A stretch of 64,000 bases of DNA, from the NCBI RefSeq assembly GCF_013387495.1, contig NZ_JABZEE010000013.1, forward strand, positions 184,239 through 248,238, in the 5' to 3' direction. The stretch comes from Streptomyces sp. PKU-EA00015. GTDB lineage: Bacteria; Actinomycetota; Actinomycetes; Streptomycetales; Streptomycetaceae. The notes under the pieces are model-generated. The model was given only the letters and a program-made list of their open reading frames with translations. It made no database searches and had not been told where the DNA came from. The position numbers and the translations under genes were made by a program. Below are positions 1 to 7,892 of the stretch, piece after piece. How positions within the stretch are numbered: position 1 is the first letter of the stretch; each line of letters starts with the position of its first letter.

Positions 1-1434
1 GTCGGCCGAGCCGTCGACTTCCGCCACTGTCAGCTGCTCGGGCTCATCGGCTCGACGGCGCTCGCGGCGGGCGGCGTGGGCGCCGGAGCACTGCCCGTGC
101 GGGAGGTGCTCGCTCCGGACTCGGGGGCGGCCGCGCTCGGCCTGGTCGGCGCGTACTTCGGGCTCGTCGTCCTGATAGCGGCATGGGCCCTGGTGGGCCG
201 GGCGGTGCGCGGACCACGGCCGCCCGGGCGGCGCGACCTGCTGGTCACGCTCGTGCTGTGGGCGGCACCGCTCGTGGTGGCGCCGCCCCTGTTCAGCAGG
301 GATGTCTACAGCTACCTGGCGCAGGGCGCGATGGTCGACGCACGGCTGGACGTGTACGCCTACGGCCCCTCCCGCCTCGGCGGTCCGCTCACGGCCGAGG
401 TGGCACCGCTGTGGCGGGACACCCCGGCCCCGTACGGCCCGGTCTTCCTCGCCCTCGCCTCGGCCATAGCGGGGTCCGCGGACTTCGGCACGTTCTCGGC
501 GGACCGGCTGACCGGTGGTGTGCTCGGCATGCGGCTGGTCGCGCTGCTCGGGGTGGCCCTGATGGCGCTGTGCCTGCCGCGCCTGGCCCAGTACTGCGGA
601 ACCGATCCCTCCGTCGCGCTCTGGCTCGGCGCGCTCAACCCGCTGGTGCTGCTGCATCTCGTCGGCGGCGCACACAACGACGCCGTCATGATCGGACTGC
701 TGGGCGCCGGACTGGTCGCCGCCCTCGGCCGCAGGCCGGTCGCGGCGGTCGTCCTGGTCACCCTCGCCGCCCTGGTGAAGGCCCCGGCCGCGCTCGGGCT
801 GGTCGCCGTGGTCGTGCTGTGGGCCCGGCAGCCGCCCTGGGCCCGCGCGCCGTGGCTGTCCTCCACCCTCGCGGCTCTGTGCGTGTGCGCGGCCACCACC
901 GCGGTGACCACCGCGCTCGTCGGCACCGGATACGGCTGGCTCGCCGCGCTCGACACCCCTGTGTCCCCGGAGAACTGGTCACTGACCTCGACCCTCGGCC
1001 GGATGTCCACCGCTGTGCTGACCGACGCGGGCAGCGGGCTCGCGGAGTTCGCCCGTCACGCGGTACCCGTCTGGCACCTGCTCGGCCTCGCGGCCACGGC
1101 CCTGGCCGTCCTGCTCGCCTGGCGCCGCCACCATCTGCTGCGCCCGGTCCACGCGCTGGGCCTCAGCCTGACGGCCGTGGCCCTCCTCGGGCCCGCCATA
1201 CGGCCCTGGTACGTGCTGTGGGGCCTGTTCCTGATCGCCGCCGCCGGCCCCGGAAGGCCGCTGCGCCGGGCGGCCGCCTGCGCCAGCGGAGTCCTCGCTC
1301 TGGCCGTGCTGCCGAGCGGATCCGCCCCCGACGCCACGCAGTTGGCGCTCGCCGTCGGCGGCGGGCTGCTCGCGCTGACGGCGCTGTGGGGCGCACATCG
1401 GTTCGCCCACCGGCCCGTCGGGAGTACGGCATGA
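1..1434 (+). CDS. MptB-like polyprenol-phosphomannose-dependent mannosyltransferase (5' partial)
   Basis: Multi-span membrane protein resembling the MptB / GT87 group of GT-C glycosyltransferases, which use polyprenyl-phosphate mannose to extend mannan-type glycolipids on the outer face of the membrane. The frame is open from base 1 with no stop, so the true start lies left of the window; a GTG at 76 is only an internal candidate. Hydrophobic segments alternate with Arg-rich loops along the whole length, and an early loop carries FSRDVYSYLAQG, a pattern typical of this family. The stop overlaps the start of the next gene by 4 bp (ATGA), implying translational coupling. Family assignment is fairly firm; the acceptor is unknown. 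Confidence 0.78.
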   Translation, partial: VGRAVDFRHCQLLGLIGSTALAAGGVGAGALPVREVLAPDSGAAALGLVGAYFGLVVLIAAWALVGRAVRGPRPPGRRDLLVTLVLWAAPLVVAPPLFSRDVYSYLAQGAMVDARLDVYAYGPSRLGGPLTAEVAPLWRDTPAPYGPVFLALASAIAGSADFGTFSADRLTGGVLGMRLVALLGVALMALCLPRLAQYCGTDPSVALWLGALNPLVLLHLVGGAHNDAVMIGLLGAGLVAALGRRPVAAVVLVTLAALVKAPAALGLVAVVVLWARQPPWARAPWLSSTLAALCVCAATTAVTTALVGTGYGWLAALDTPVSPENWSLTSTLGRMSTAVLTDAGSGLAEFARHAVPVWHLLGLAATALAVLLAWRRHHLLRPVHALGLSLTAVALLGPAIRPWYVLWGLFLIAAAGPGRPLRRAAACASGVLALAVLPSGSAPDATQLALAVGGGLLALTALWGAHRFAHRPVGSTA

Positions 1435-2669
1435 CACAACTGGAGACGACGGAGAGCGCCTGGCAATGGCCGGTGACCACGCGCGGGCGGCTGCTCCTGG
1501 TCGCCGGACTGGCCGCCGCCGTCCTGCTGTTCCTCGCGACGGTCCCACTGCACCGTGACTGGTTCGACCTGGGCGTCTACTACGGGGCCGTGCACCACTG
1601 GACAGACGGCGGCGCTCTCTACGACTACCTGGTTCCGGGCACGCACTACGGCTTCACGTATCCGCCCTTCGCGGCGGTGTGCATGCTGCCGATGACGCTG
1701 ACCGGCTGGCAGAGCGCCGTGGCGCTGAGCGTGCTGTTCAACGCGGCCGCCGCGGCCGTGATCCTGCACTGGACCGCCGGCCCCCTCGTCCGCCGGGAGG
1801 GCTGGACGCCCTGGTACGCCCTCGCCCTCGCGGGCTGCGCCTTCGCCCTGCTGGAACCGGTCCGCGACACCGTCAGCTTCGGCCAGGTCAACCTGCTCCT
1901 GCTCGCGCTCGTGCTCGCCGACGCCCGGCTGCTCGCCGGCGGCCGCGCCTCGCGGTACGCGGGCATCGGCACCGGTCTGGCCGCCGCGATCAAGCTCACC
2001 CCGGCCGTCTTCATCCTCCACCTGCTCCTCACCGGCCGGCCGCGCGCCGCCGCCACGGCCACGGCCGTCGCGCTCGGGGCCACCGGGATCGCCGCGTGGG
2101 CGGCACCGGACGCCTCCCGCGTCTACTGGACCGAGGCGCTGTGGGACACCGACCGCGTCGGCGCGCTCGCGTACGTCTCCAACCAGTCCTGGCAGGGCCT
2201 GGTGGCGCGCCTCTTCGACCCGGCCGAACCGAACCGGACCGTATGGGCGATCGGGGTCGTCGCGCTGCTGGCCGTCTGGGCCGTACGCGTGCGCCGGGCG
2301 AGCGCCGCCCGTGATCACGCCGGGGCCTTCGCCCTGACCGGCGTCCTCGCCTGCCTCATCAGCCCGGTCACCTGGGTCCACCACCTGGTCTGGCTGGCCC
2401 CCGCCCTCGTGGTGCTGGCCGACGCGGCCCTGCGCGCGCCGGAGGGGCCGGACCGCCGCCGGCTGCTGACCTGGTCCGTGACGCTGCCCGTGGTGCTGAG
2501 CAGCAGTGTGGTGTGGCTGTGGAGCAGGGACTCGTCCGGACTCGACGGCTTCCTGGGAGGCAACGCGTACGTCTGGGTCTCGCTCGGGCTGCTCTTCGCT
2601 CTGCCGCTGCGCACGTCGCCGGGGGTATGCGTCCCGGCCGGCGACCGGCCGCCGCTCCCCGGGTCCTGA
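1431..2669 (+). CDS. GT87-family membrane glycosyltransferase (DUF2029)
   Basis: About 412 residues with many membrane segments. The N-terminal region has a first span (about residues 18-38) and then a loop with DLGVYYGAVHHW and YGFTYPPFAAV, the pattern of GT87 / PimE-like mannosyltransferases that take mannose from polyprenyl phosphate. The ATG at 1431 overlaps the previous stop, so the two glycosyltransferases are co-translated and probably act in one lipoglycan or phosphatidylinositol-mannoside-like pathway. The same frame is open far upstream, but that part is a shadow of the first gene. The exact sugar and acceptor cannot be read from sequence. Confidence 0.82.
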   Translation: MTQLETTESAWQWPVTTRGRLLLVAGLAAAVLLFLATVPLHRDWFDLGVYYGAVHHWTDGGALYDYLVPGTHYGFTYPPFAAVCMLPMTLTGWQSAVALSVLFNAAAAAVILHWTAGPLVRREGWTPWYALALAGCAFALLEPVRDTVSFGQVNLLLLALVLADARLLAGGRASRYAGIGTGLAAAIKLTPAVFILHLLLTGRPRAAATATAVALGATGIAAWAAPDASRVYWTEALWDTDRVGALAYVSNQSWQGLVARLFDPAEPNRTVWAIGVVALLAVWAVRVRRASAARDHAGAFALTGVLACLISPVTWVHHLVWLAPALVVLADAALRAPEGPDRRRLLTWSVTLPVVLSSSVVWLWSRDSSGLDGFLGGNAYVWVSLGLLFALPLRTSPGVCVPAGDRPPLPGS

Positions 2670-2678
2670 ACGGTCTGC

Positions 2679-2684
2679 AACGAT
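2679..2684 (+). promoter_or_regulatory. Candidate -10 element for a leaderless metallophosphoesterase mRNA
   Basis: AACGAT lies 6 nt before the ATG at 2691, the spacing expected when transcription starts at the start codon. No Shine-Dalgarno sequence is visible in the 21-bp gap after the glycosyltransferase. The -10 match is modest and read-through from upstream is also possible. Confidence 0.35.
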
Positions 2685-2690
2685 GGGCGT

Positions 2691-3629
2691 ATGCGCGCAC
2701 GCTACGGGATGCCCTTGAAAATCACCGCAGGAGTCACGGCAGTCGGCGCGGCCGGCCTCGCCTACGCCGCCGGGTTCGAAGCCCGTTCCTTCCGGCTTCG
2801 CCGGATCACCGTGCCGGTCCTGCCGCGCGGGATGCGGCCGCTGCGCGTCCTCCAGGTCTCCGACATCCACATGGTGAGCGGCCAGCGCAAGAAGCGCGCC
2901 TGGCTGCAGTCCCTGGCCGGCCTGCGCCCCGACTTCGTCGTGAACACCGGGGACAACCTCTCCGACCCGGAGGGCGTACCGGAGGTGATGGACGCGCTCG
3001 GCCCGCTGATGGAGTACCCCGGCGTATACGTCTTCGGCTCCAACGACTACTACGGCCCGAAGCTGCGCAACCCCGCCCGCTACCTCCTGGAGAAGGCCCA
3101 GGGCCGCCACGGCCTGAACGGCAACGCCCCGGCGGTCGGCGCGGTCCACAACCCGTGGGAGCAGCTGCGCGACGGGTTCGACGCTGCGGGCTGGCTGGAC
3201 CTGACGAACACGCGGGGCCGCCTGAAGCTGGAGGGCTACGAGATCGCCTTCACGGGCCTGGACGACCCGCACATCAAGCGCGACCGGTACGAGCTGGTCG
3301 CGGGGGGCCCGGAGAAGGACGCCGACCTGTCGCTGGCGGTGGTGCACGCCCCCTACCTGCGCAGCCTGGACGCCTTCACGTCCGACGGCTACCCGCTGAT
3401 CCTGGCGGGCCACACTCACGGCGGCCAGCTGTGCATCCCGTTCTACGGCGCCCTGGTCACCAACTGCGACCTGGACACGGACCGGGTGAAGGGCCTGTCC
3501 ACGCACACGGCGGAGGGCAGCACCGCCTACCTCCACGTCTCCGCGGGCTGCGGCACGAACCGCTACACGCCGGTCCGCTTCGCCTGCCCCCCGGAGGCGA
3601 CGCTGCTGACGCTGACCCCGAGGGACTGA
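2691..3629 (+). CDS. Membrane-associated metallophosphoesterase
   Basis: A 312-residue calcineurin-like phosphoesterase. The metal-binding blocks are all present and in order: SDIH near residue 55, GDN near 86, GSNDYYG near 118, a late H (VVHAP) and GHTHGG near 245. The N-terminus (about residues 5-25) is a hydrophobic, glycine/alanine-rich segment that may anchor the protein, as in the YkuE/YaeI group that hydrolyses phospholipid-type substrates. It follows the glycosyltransferase pair by 21 bp, so it may belong to the same envelope-lipid unit, although a leaderless promoter of its own is possible. The substrate is not deducible. Confidence 0.85.
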   Translation: MRARYGMPLKITAGVTAVGAAGLAYAAGFEARSFRLRRITVPVLPRGMRPLRVLQVSDIHMVSGQRKKRAWLQSLAGLRPDFVVNTGDNLSDPEGVPEVMDALGPLMEYPGVYVFGSNDYYGPKLRNPARYLLEKAQGRHGLNGNAPAVGAVHNPWEQLRDGFDAAGWLDLTNTRGRLKLEGYEIAFTGLDDPHIKRDRYELVAGGPEKDADLSLAVVHAPYLRSLDAFTSDGYPLILAGHTHGGQLCIPFYGALVTNCDLDTDRVKGLSTHTAEGSTAYLHVSAGCGTNRYTPVRFACPPEATLLTLTPRD

Positions 3630-3699
3630 CCCGGGGGCCACCGTGTCTCCGCCCCTCTGGCCTGCGGAGGGGGCCGCCCGGGGGCCCGGGAAAACCGGA

Positions 3700-3729
3700 T
3701 TTCGTCTCAGGGCGCGGGTGGGCTAAAGT
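3700..3729 (+). promoter_or_regulatory. Candidate promoter for tRNA-Pro
   Basis: TTTCGT at 3700-3705 and TAAAGT at 3724-3729 are separated by 18 bp and lie 30 bp upstream of the tRNA. The -10 is reasonable and the -35 weak. The surrounding DNA is locally AT-richer than its neighbourhood. Confidence 0.45.
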
Positions 3730-3759
3730 AAACGACGTCGCCGGGACAGTGGGCGACAT

Positions 3760-3833
3760 CGGGGTGTAGCGCAGCTTGGCAGCGCGCTTCGTTCGGGACG
3801 AAGAGGTCGTGGGTTCAAATCCCGCCACCCCGA
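3760..3833 (+). tRNA. tRNA-Pro (anticodon CGG)
   Basis: A 74-nt cloverleaf with all stems perfect: acceptor CGGGGTG/CACCCCG, D stem GCGC/GCGC, anticodon stem CTTCG/CGAAG with loop TTCGGGA (anticodon CGG), variable loop AGGTC, T stem GTGGG/CCCGC with loop TTCAAAT, and discriminator A. CCA is not encoded. The anticodon reads CCG proline codons, among the commonest in this GC-rich genome. tRNA-Pro genes can serve as actinomycete integration sites, but no integrated element or repeated 3' end is seen here. Confidence 0.97.
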
Positions 3834-3850
3834 CAGCTGAAAGACCAGGT

Positions 3851-3884
3851 CAGGGCCCGGTACTCACATGAGTACCGGGCCCTG
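3851..3884 (+). terminator. Terminator after tRNA-Pro
   Basis: A perfect 14-bp stem (3851-3864 with 3871-3884) and a 6-nt loop start 18 nt after the tRNA. No U tract follows, as is common in Streptomyces. Confidence 0.85.
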
Positions 3885-4001
3885 CGTGGTTGACCCGTTC
3901 GGACGCGTGTCGGTTGCCCTGATGGCCGACCGCCAGTGGTATGGCAAGCGGGCCCGTCGCCACTGGCAGGGCCCGCCCCCTGCCGACCGAAGGGCCCGGC
4001 G

Positions 4002-5720
4002 ATGCGAATAGTTGCCCGACAGATACCACTCAGGAGCGCCGCCGGCGCCCTGGCTGCGGCGCTGCTGCTGCCGTCGGCGGGGCCGGTCTCGGCCGGCGGC
4101 CCGGGCGGCCAGGGCGGCGTGGTGCTGCGCTGGCGGCCCTGCCCGCAGGAGGCGCAGGCGGGCTTCGAGTGCGCGGTGGCGAATGTGCCGCTGGACCACG
4201 CGGATCCCGGGGGCCGCACGATCGAGCTGGCGGTGATCCGTCACCGGGCGGCCGACCCCGCGCGGCGGGCCGGGTCGCTGTTCTTCAACCCCGGTGGCCC
4301 CGGCGGCCCCGGGACCGTAGGCCTGCCCCAGCTGTACGGCAAGTTCCCCCAGGAGCTGAAGGACCGCTACGACATTGTCAGTTGGGACCCGCGTGGCGTA
4401 GGGGAGAGCACGGCCGTGCGCTGCTTCGACAGCGCCGAACAGGCCGCCGCCTGGCACGAGGACGTCCCGCCTTTCCCGGTGGGCGAGCAAGAGCGCCGGG
4501 CCTACACAGCCGCGTACGAGAACCTGGCGGAGCGATGTGAGCTGCGGGATCCGGCGCTGCTGCGCCACGTCTCGACCGCCGACACCGCACGCGACCTGGA
4601 CCTGCTGCGCGGGGCGGTGGGCGAAGACCGGCTGCGCTACTGGGGCATCTCCTACGGCACGCTGCTCGGCGCGACGTACGCGAACCTGTTCCCTGAGCGG
4701 GCCGGGCGGCTCGTGCTCGACGGAAACGTCGACCCGAAGGCGTGGGTGAACCACGGTGCAGGGAGCGAGCCCGGGACGAACACCTTCCTGCGCCTGGGTT
4801 CGCACCTCGGATCCGCAGACACACTCGGCCAGTTCCTCGATCACTGCGGACGCGTGCCGGCGTCCCGCTGCGTTTTCTCCGCCGGGAGCCCGGGGGCCAC
4901 GAGGGCCAAGTACGAGGCACTCCTGGAGCGACTCGCCGAGCGGCCGGTGGGCAGCTGGACGTATGCGCGAGTGGTGAGTGAGGTCCGCGGCGAGCTCTAC
5001 ACCGTGCACCCGGGCTGGACCGGGACGGCCGAGGTTCTGCAGGCCGTCTGGGAGGGCCGGGCTCCCCAGGAACCCCCGGCCCCGGCCGGACCCGCCCGTT
5101 ACCCCGGGTTCGAGCAGTCGCTCGCGGTCCTGTGCGCCGAGAGCCCCAACCCCGCCCTGCCCAGCCGGTACACGGCGCTGGAGCAGCAGGCAGTGGAGCA
5201 GGCCGGGGCCCTCGGGCGCTGGTGGGTCTGGGCGAACGAGCCGTGCACCGCGTGGCCGGCCCGCGCGGCCGACCCGTACACCGGCCCGTGGGACCGCGCC
5301 ACCGCGGACCCGGTCCTGGTGGTCAATCCGACCCACGACCCGTCCACCCCCTACCGCGCGGGGCAGGCGATGGCCGCAGAGCTCGACGGAGCCCGGCTCT
5401 TGACGCTCGACGGCTACGGGCACACCGCGCTGGACAACCCGAGCACCTGCGTGAAACGGCACGTCGTCCGGTACTTCCTCACCGGGGCACTGCCACCGCG
5501 GGACGCGCGGTGCGCACAGGACACCCCGCCCTTCGCCGCCCCCGCAGAGCGGGAGCGACCGCCCGCCGGTACCGCGGCGACGGGTCGGAGCACGGGCGCG
5601 GGGAAAGCGGGTTCGCCGTCCGGGACCGTCGCTCCGAAGAGCGCTGTGCGGTTCCCGGTGTGGCCGCTGCGTTCGGCGGACCTGTTCCCTGCCTGGCCCA
5701 CGGGGCCGGACCGTACGTGA
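4002..5720 (+). CDS. Secreted alpha/beta hydrolase, tripeptidyl aminopeptidase (TAP/S33-like)
   Basis: About 572 residues. The start at 4002 gives a typical signal peptide (positive MRIVAR, hydrophobic core to about residue 30), whereas an upstream in-frame start at 3936 would bury it. The fold is that of Streptomyces SlpD/SlpE/TAP exported peptidases, which release N-terminal tripeptides. The oxyanion segment is FNPGGPGGPG, the nucleophile Ser217 sits in GISYGT, and Asp446 (THDPSTP) and His474 (GYGHTA) complete the triad in the C-terminal TAP-like domain. The last 60 or so residues are an unusual low-complexity Pro/Ala/Gly/Ser tail ending in tryptophan-containing FPVWPL and FPAWP motifs. It is transcribed alone between the tRNA terminator and a 337-bp gap. 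Confidence 0.88.
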   Translation: MRIVARQIPLRSAAGALAAALLLPSAGPVSAGGPGGQGGVVLRWRPCPQEAQAGFECAVANVPLDHADPGGRTIELAVIRHRAADPARRAGSLFFNPGGPGGPGTVGLPQLYGKFPQELKDRYDIVSWDPRGVGESTAVRCFDSAEQAAAWHEDVPPFPVGEQERRAYTAAYENLAERCELRDPALLRHVSTADTARDLDLLRGAVGEDRLRYWGISYGTLLGATYANLFPERAGRLVLDGNVDPKAWVNHGAGSEPGTNTFLRLGSHLGSADTLGQFLDHCGRVPASRCVFSAGSPGATRAKYEALLERLAERPVGSWTYARVVSEVRGELYTVHPGWTGTAEVLQAVWEGRAPQEPPAPAGPARYPGFEQSLAVLCAESPNPALPSRYTALEQQAVEQAGALGRWWVWANEPCTAWPARAADPYTGPWDRATADPVLVVNPTHDPSTPYRAGQAMAAELDGARLLTLDGYGHTALDNPSTCVKRHVVRYFLTGALPPRDARCAQDTPPFAAPAERERPPAGTAATGRSTGAGKAGSPSGTVAPKSAVRFPVWPLRSADLFPAWPTGPDRT

Positions 5721-6057
5721 CGGGCACCCGGAGACCTCCGGGAACGCACTCACGTACCGCTCCGTCGAGTTGCTCCGCGCGCACGGCGACCGGAATCTGC
5801 AGGCGCGTTGGCGGCGCGCCCGCTGCTTGAGCGTGAGTATGCCGCCACCCGATCGCCACACTGGTGTGAATTTCCTCCGTCGGGCCTATCGCGGCTCACG
5901 CGACCTGCGGAAATTTCCCCGGCGGGAATCCGGCGCGCGCCGACCCGCTCATTTCGGACCGGTCGTCGGACGCCGTGAGCTGCTTGTCTTACCAACGGAG
6001 CGCGGCACTTTCGTCGGGACAGTTCGTCCTGCCCCGCGCCGGTCGAAAGGTGGTGAA
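5721..6057. other. 337-bp intergenic region with palindromes
   Basis: No credible gene. It contains a 12-bp dyad CACACTGGTGTG (5857-5868) and the perfect palindrome GGAAATTTCC (5909-5918), both in a stretch that is AT-richer than its surroundings. These are plausible operator or promoter elements for the exported protein and sortase genes downstream. A good Shine-Dalgarno (GAAAGGTGG) precedes the ATG at 6058. Confidence 0.5.
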
Positions 6058-6549
6058 ATGCGCAGCGCACGTATCCTTGCCTGCAGCGCCTTGACCCTGT
6101 GCGCCCTGGGTCTCCCGGCGGCAGCGGCAGGCGCCGATGAGTCCGACGTCAGTGTCAGCCCGCAGAGGGCCTTCCCCGGCTCGACCATCACGGTCAGCAC
6201 GGAGGTCTGCGGGCCTGACGCCACGTACGCCAAGGGGCAGGCGGAGGCCGGTGGCCAGATCAACCTGACCGAGGGTCAGGGCAGCGGTGAACTGGTCGGT
6301 GATTTCACGGTCCCCGAGACTGCCGAGGACGGTGTGTACACCATCACGGTCAAGTGCCCCCCGCGAACCCGTGTCGAGACCAGCTTCCAGGTCGTCAGCC
6401 GCCCGGAGGGGGCGGTGCGCGGTGGATTCGGCGGCGCCGAGGGGGTGAACGGCACTCAGATCGCGGTCGGCTCCCTGCTGATCGCCGGCGCGGCGGCCGG
6501 CGGCGCGTTGACGATGCGGCGGCGTCGCTTCGCCGGCATCGCCTCCTGA
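6058..6549 (+). CDS. Small exported membrane-anchored protein next to sortase
   Basis: A 163-residue protein with a signal peptide (about residues 1-25, ending AAAAGA), an extracellular beta-rich domain with two cysteines (EVCGPD and VKCPP) that could form a disulfide, a glycine-rich linker, and a C-terminal hydrophobic segment (about 133-152) followed by RRRR. This is the architecture of a sortase substrate sorting tail, but no LPXTG or LAXTG motif precedes the membrane segment, so it may simply be membrane-anchored. A strong RBS supports the ATG. It lies 42 bp upstream of a class F sortase and is probably co-transcribed with it. Function unknown. Confidence 0.8.
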   Translation: MRSARILACSALTLCALGLPAAAAGADESDVSVSPQRAFPGSTITVSTEVCGPDATYAKGQAEAGGQINLTEGQGSGELVGDFTVPETAEDGVYTITVKCPPRTRVETSFQVVSRPEGAVRGGFGGAEGVNGTQIAVGSLLIAGAAAGGALTMRRRRFAGIAS

Positions 6550-6591
6550 ACAGTCGGCCCGGCCTACGCCCCTACCGAAACCCGGACCGTC

Positions 6592-7284
6592 ATGGGACAC
6601 AAACGGCCCGCCCCCGTCGTGTCGACGAAGACCCTCGCCGTCGTCATGATCACCGGCATCGTTCTGCTGTACACCGGCCTGCGCGGCGAAACGGCTCCCC
6701 AGCCGTCCGCCGCGCAGGCCCATGCCGTATCCGCTCCGCGGTCCTCTGCCGCTGCCGGTGGCGCGTCACCGGATCCCGTCCGGCAGACCGCGGATCCCAC
6801 GCCGCCGAACGGCCCGACCGGCTCGCGGTCCCTTTCCGCCCCGATCAGACTGCGCATCCCCGCCATCGGTGTGGACACCCCGATGATGGAACTCGGGCTC
6901 GACCCCGACGGCGCGCTCGAAGTGCCACCGGCGGACAACCCCAACCTCGCCGGCTGGTACGCCGACGGTCCCGCCCCCGGTGAGTCCGGCACGGCCGTCG
7001 TGGCCGGCCATGTCGACACCCCCACCGGCCGCGCCGTTTTCTACCCTCTGGGTGCCGTCACCCAGGGCAGCACGGTCGAGGTCGTCCGCCGTGACGGGCG
7101 GATCGCGCGGTTCGCCGTCCAAGCCGTCGAGGCGTACTCCAAGAGCGAGTTCCCGAGCCGGAAGGTCTACCGCAGTACCGCCCAGCCCCAACTGCGGATC
7201 ATCACGTGCGGTGGCGGTTACAGCAAGGACACCGGTTACCTCGGCAACGTGGTCGTCTACGCGAGCCTGATCGGCCTCGACTAG
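6592..7284 (+). CDS. Class F sortase
   Basis: A 230-residue protein with one N-terminal membrane span (about residues 12-30), a low-complexity linker and a sortase beta-barrel from about residue 85. The catalytic His140 (VAGHVDTP) and Cys206 (RIITCGGGY) are present. The arginine usually found shortly after the cysteine is not obvious: only Lys212 occurs in the next 17 residues. Class F sortases are actinobacterial transpeptidases that attach surface proteins to the envelope. The exported protein just upstream is a likely partner. The start is the ATG at 6592. Confidence 0.88.
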   Translation: MGHKRPAPVVSTKTLAVVMITGIVLLYTGLRGETAPQPSAAQAHAVSAPRSSAAAGGASPDPVRQTADPTPPNGPTGSRSLSAPIRLRIPAIGVDTPMMELGLDPDGALEVPPADNPNLAGWYADGPAPGESGTAVVAGHVDTPTGRAVFYPLGAVTQGSTVEVVRRDGRIARFAVQAVEAYSKSEFPSRKVYRSTAQPQLRIITCGGGYSKDTGYLGNVVVYASLIGLD

Positions 7285-7306
7285 CGGCCGATCGCACAAG
7301 CATCTC

Positions 7307-7345
7307 GCACCTGCCATGTGTATTGATCCAGAGATTCGCAGGTGC
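7307..7345. promoter_or_regulatory. Inverted repeat, candidate operator of the molybdate regulator
   Basis: GCACCTGC (7307-7314) and GCAGGTGC (7338-7345) are perfect inverted 8-bp arms 31 bp apart centre to centre, about three helical turns. The right arm overlaps where the -35 of the promoter at 7360 would lie. That fits autoregulation by the HTH-TOBE protein, but this is inference. Confidence 0.5.
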
Positions 7346-7359
7346 CAGCGGAATGGCCG

Positions 7360-7365
7360 TATCCT
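7360..7365 (+). promoter_or_regulatory. -10 element of a leaderless promoter
   Basis: TATCCT ends 7 nt before the ATG at 7373. No Shine-Dalgarno sequence is present, so the transcript probably starts at the start codon. Confidence 0.6.
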
Positions 7366-7372
7366 GACGCAC

Positions 7373-7768
7373 ATGCAGTCCTACACCATCGGACAGGCGG
7401 CTCGTCTGCTCGGCGTCAGTCCCGACACCGCGCGCCGCTGGGCGGATGCCGGCCGGGTCGCCACCCATCGCGACGAAGGCGGACGCCGTCTCATCGACGG
7501 CCGCGATCTGGCCGCCTTCTCCGTCGAGCTCGCGCAGAGCGGCACCGACGAGGACGAGGGCTCGTACACCTCGGCACGCAACGCTTTCCCCGGCATCGTC
7601 ACCGCCGTCAAGCTCGGCGACGTCGCGGCGCAGGTGGAGATCCAGGCGGGGCCCCACCGCCTGGTGTCCCTGCTCACGCGGGAGGCGGTCGAGGAGCTGG
7701 GTCTGGAGGTCGGTGTGGAGGCGACCGCCCGGGTGAAATCGACCAGCGTGCACATCGACCGCACCTGA
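7373..7768 (+). CDS. Molybdate-responsive HTH-TOBE regulator (ModE-like)
   Basis: 131 residues. Residues 3-60 are a MerR/excisionase-type winged HTH ([25 protein letters not shown], then the wing EGGRRLI). Residues 66-131 are a single Mop/TOBE molybdate-binding domain ([13 protein letters not shown] ... [17 protein letters not shown]). It is much shorter than Escherichia coli ModE, which has two TOBE copies and a different HTH. The ATG at 7373 is chosen because the HTH begins there and a -10 hexamer sits at leaderless spacing. It lies directly before modA and modBC, so it very likely senses molybdate and controls uptake. Confidence 0.85.
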   Translation: MQSYTIGQAARLLGVSPDTARRWADAGRVATHRDEGGRRLIDGRDLAAFSVELAQSGTDEDEGSYTSARNAFPGIVTAVKLGDVAAQVEIQAGPHRLVSLLTREAVEELGLEVGVEATARVKSTSVHIDRT

Positions 7769-7892
7769 CCGGCCGGCCCCGATCCATCCGGAACGGGCCG
7801 CAGATCGCCGACCAGCGGCGTCGCCCGTCACCGGCGCGGCTTTCGACCATCCGCCCGGGCGGCGACCGCCTCCCCTGCAAGGAGCCCCTGCC

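Noticed and set aside
1056..3641. Minus-strand open frame of about 860 codons opposite the GT87 and phosphoesterase genes.
   Set aside because: Arg/Gly/Ala/Gln-rich translation with no motif, entirely antisense to two well-supported genes.
3864..5861. Long minus-strand frame opposite the TAP-like peptidase.
   Set aside because: The plus-strand gene has a signal peptide and full triad; the minus-strand frame has no recognisable features.
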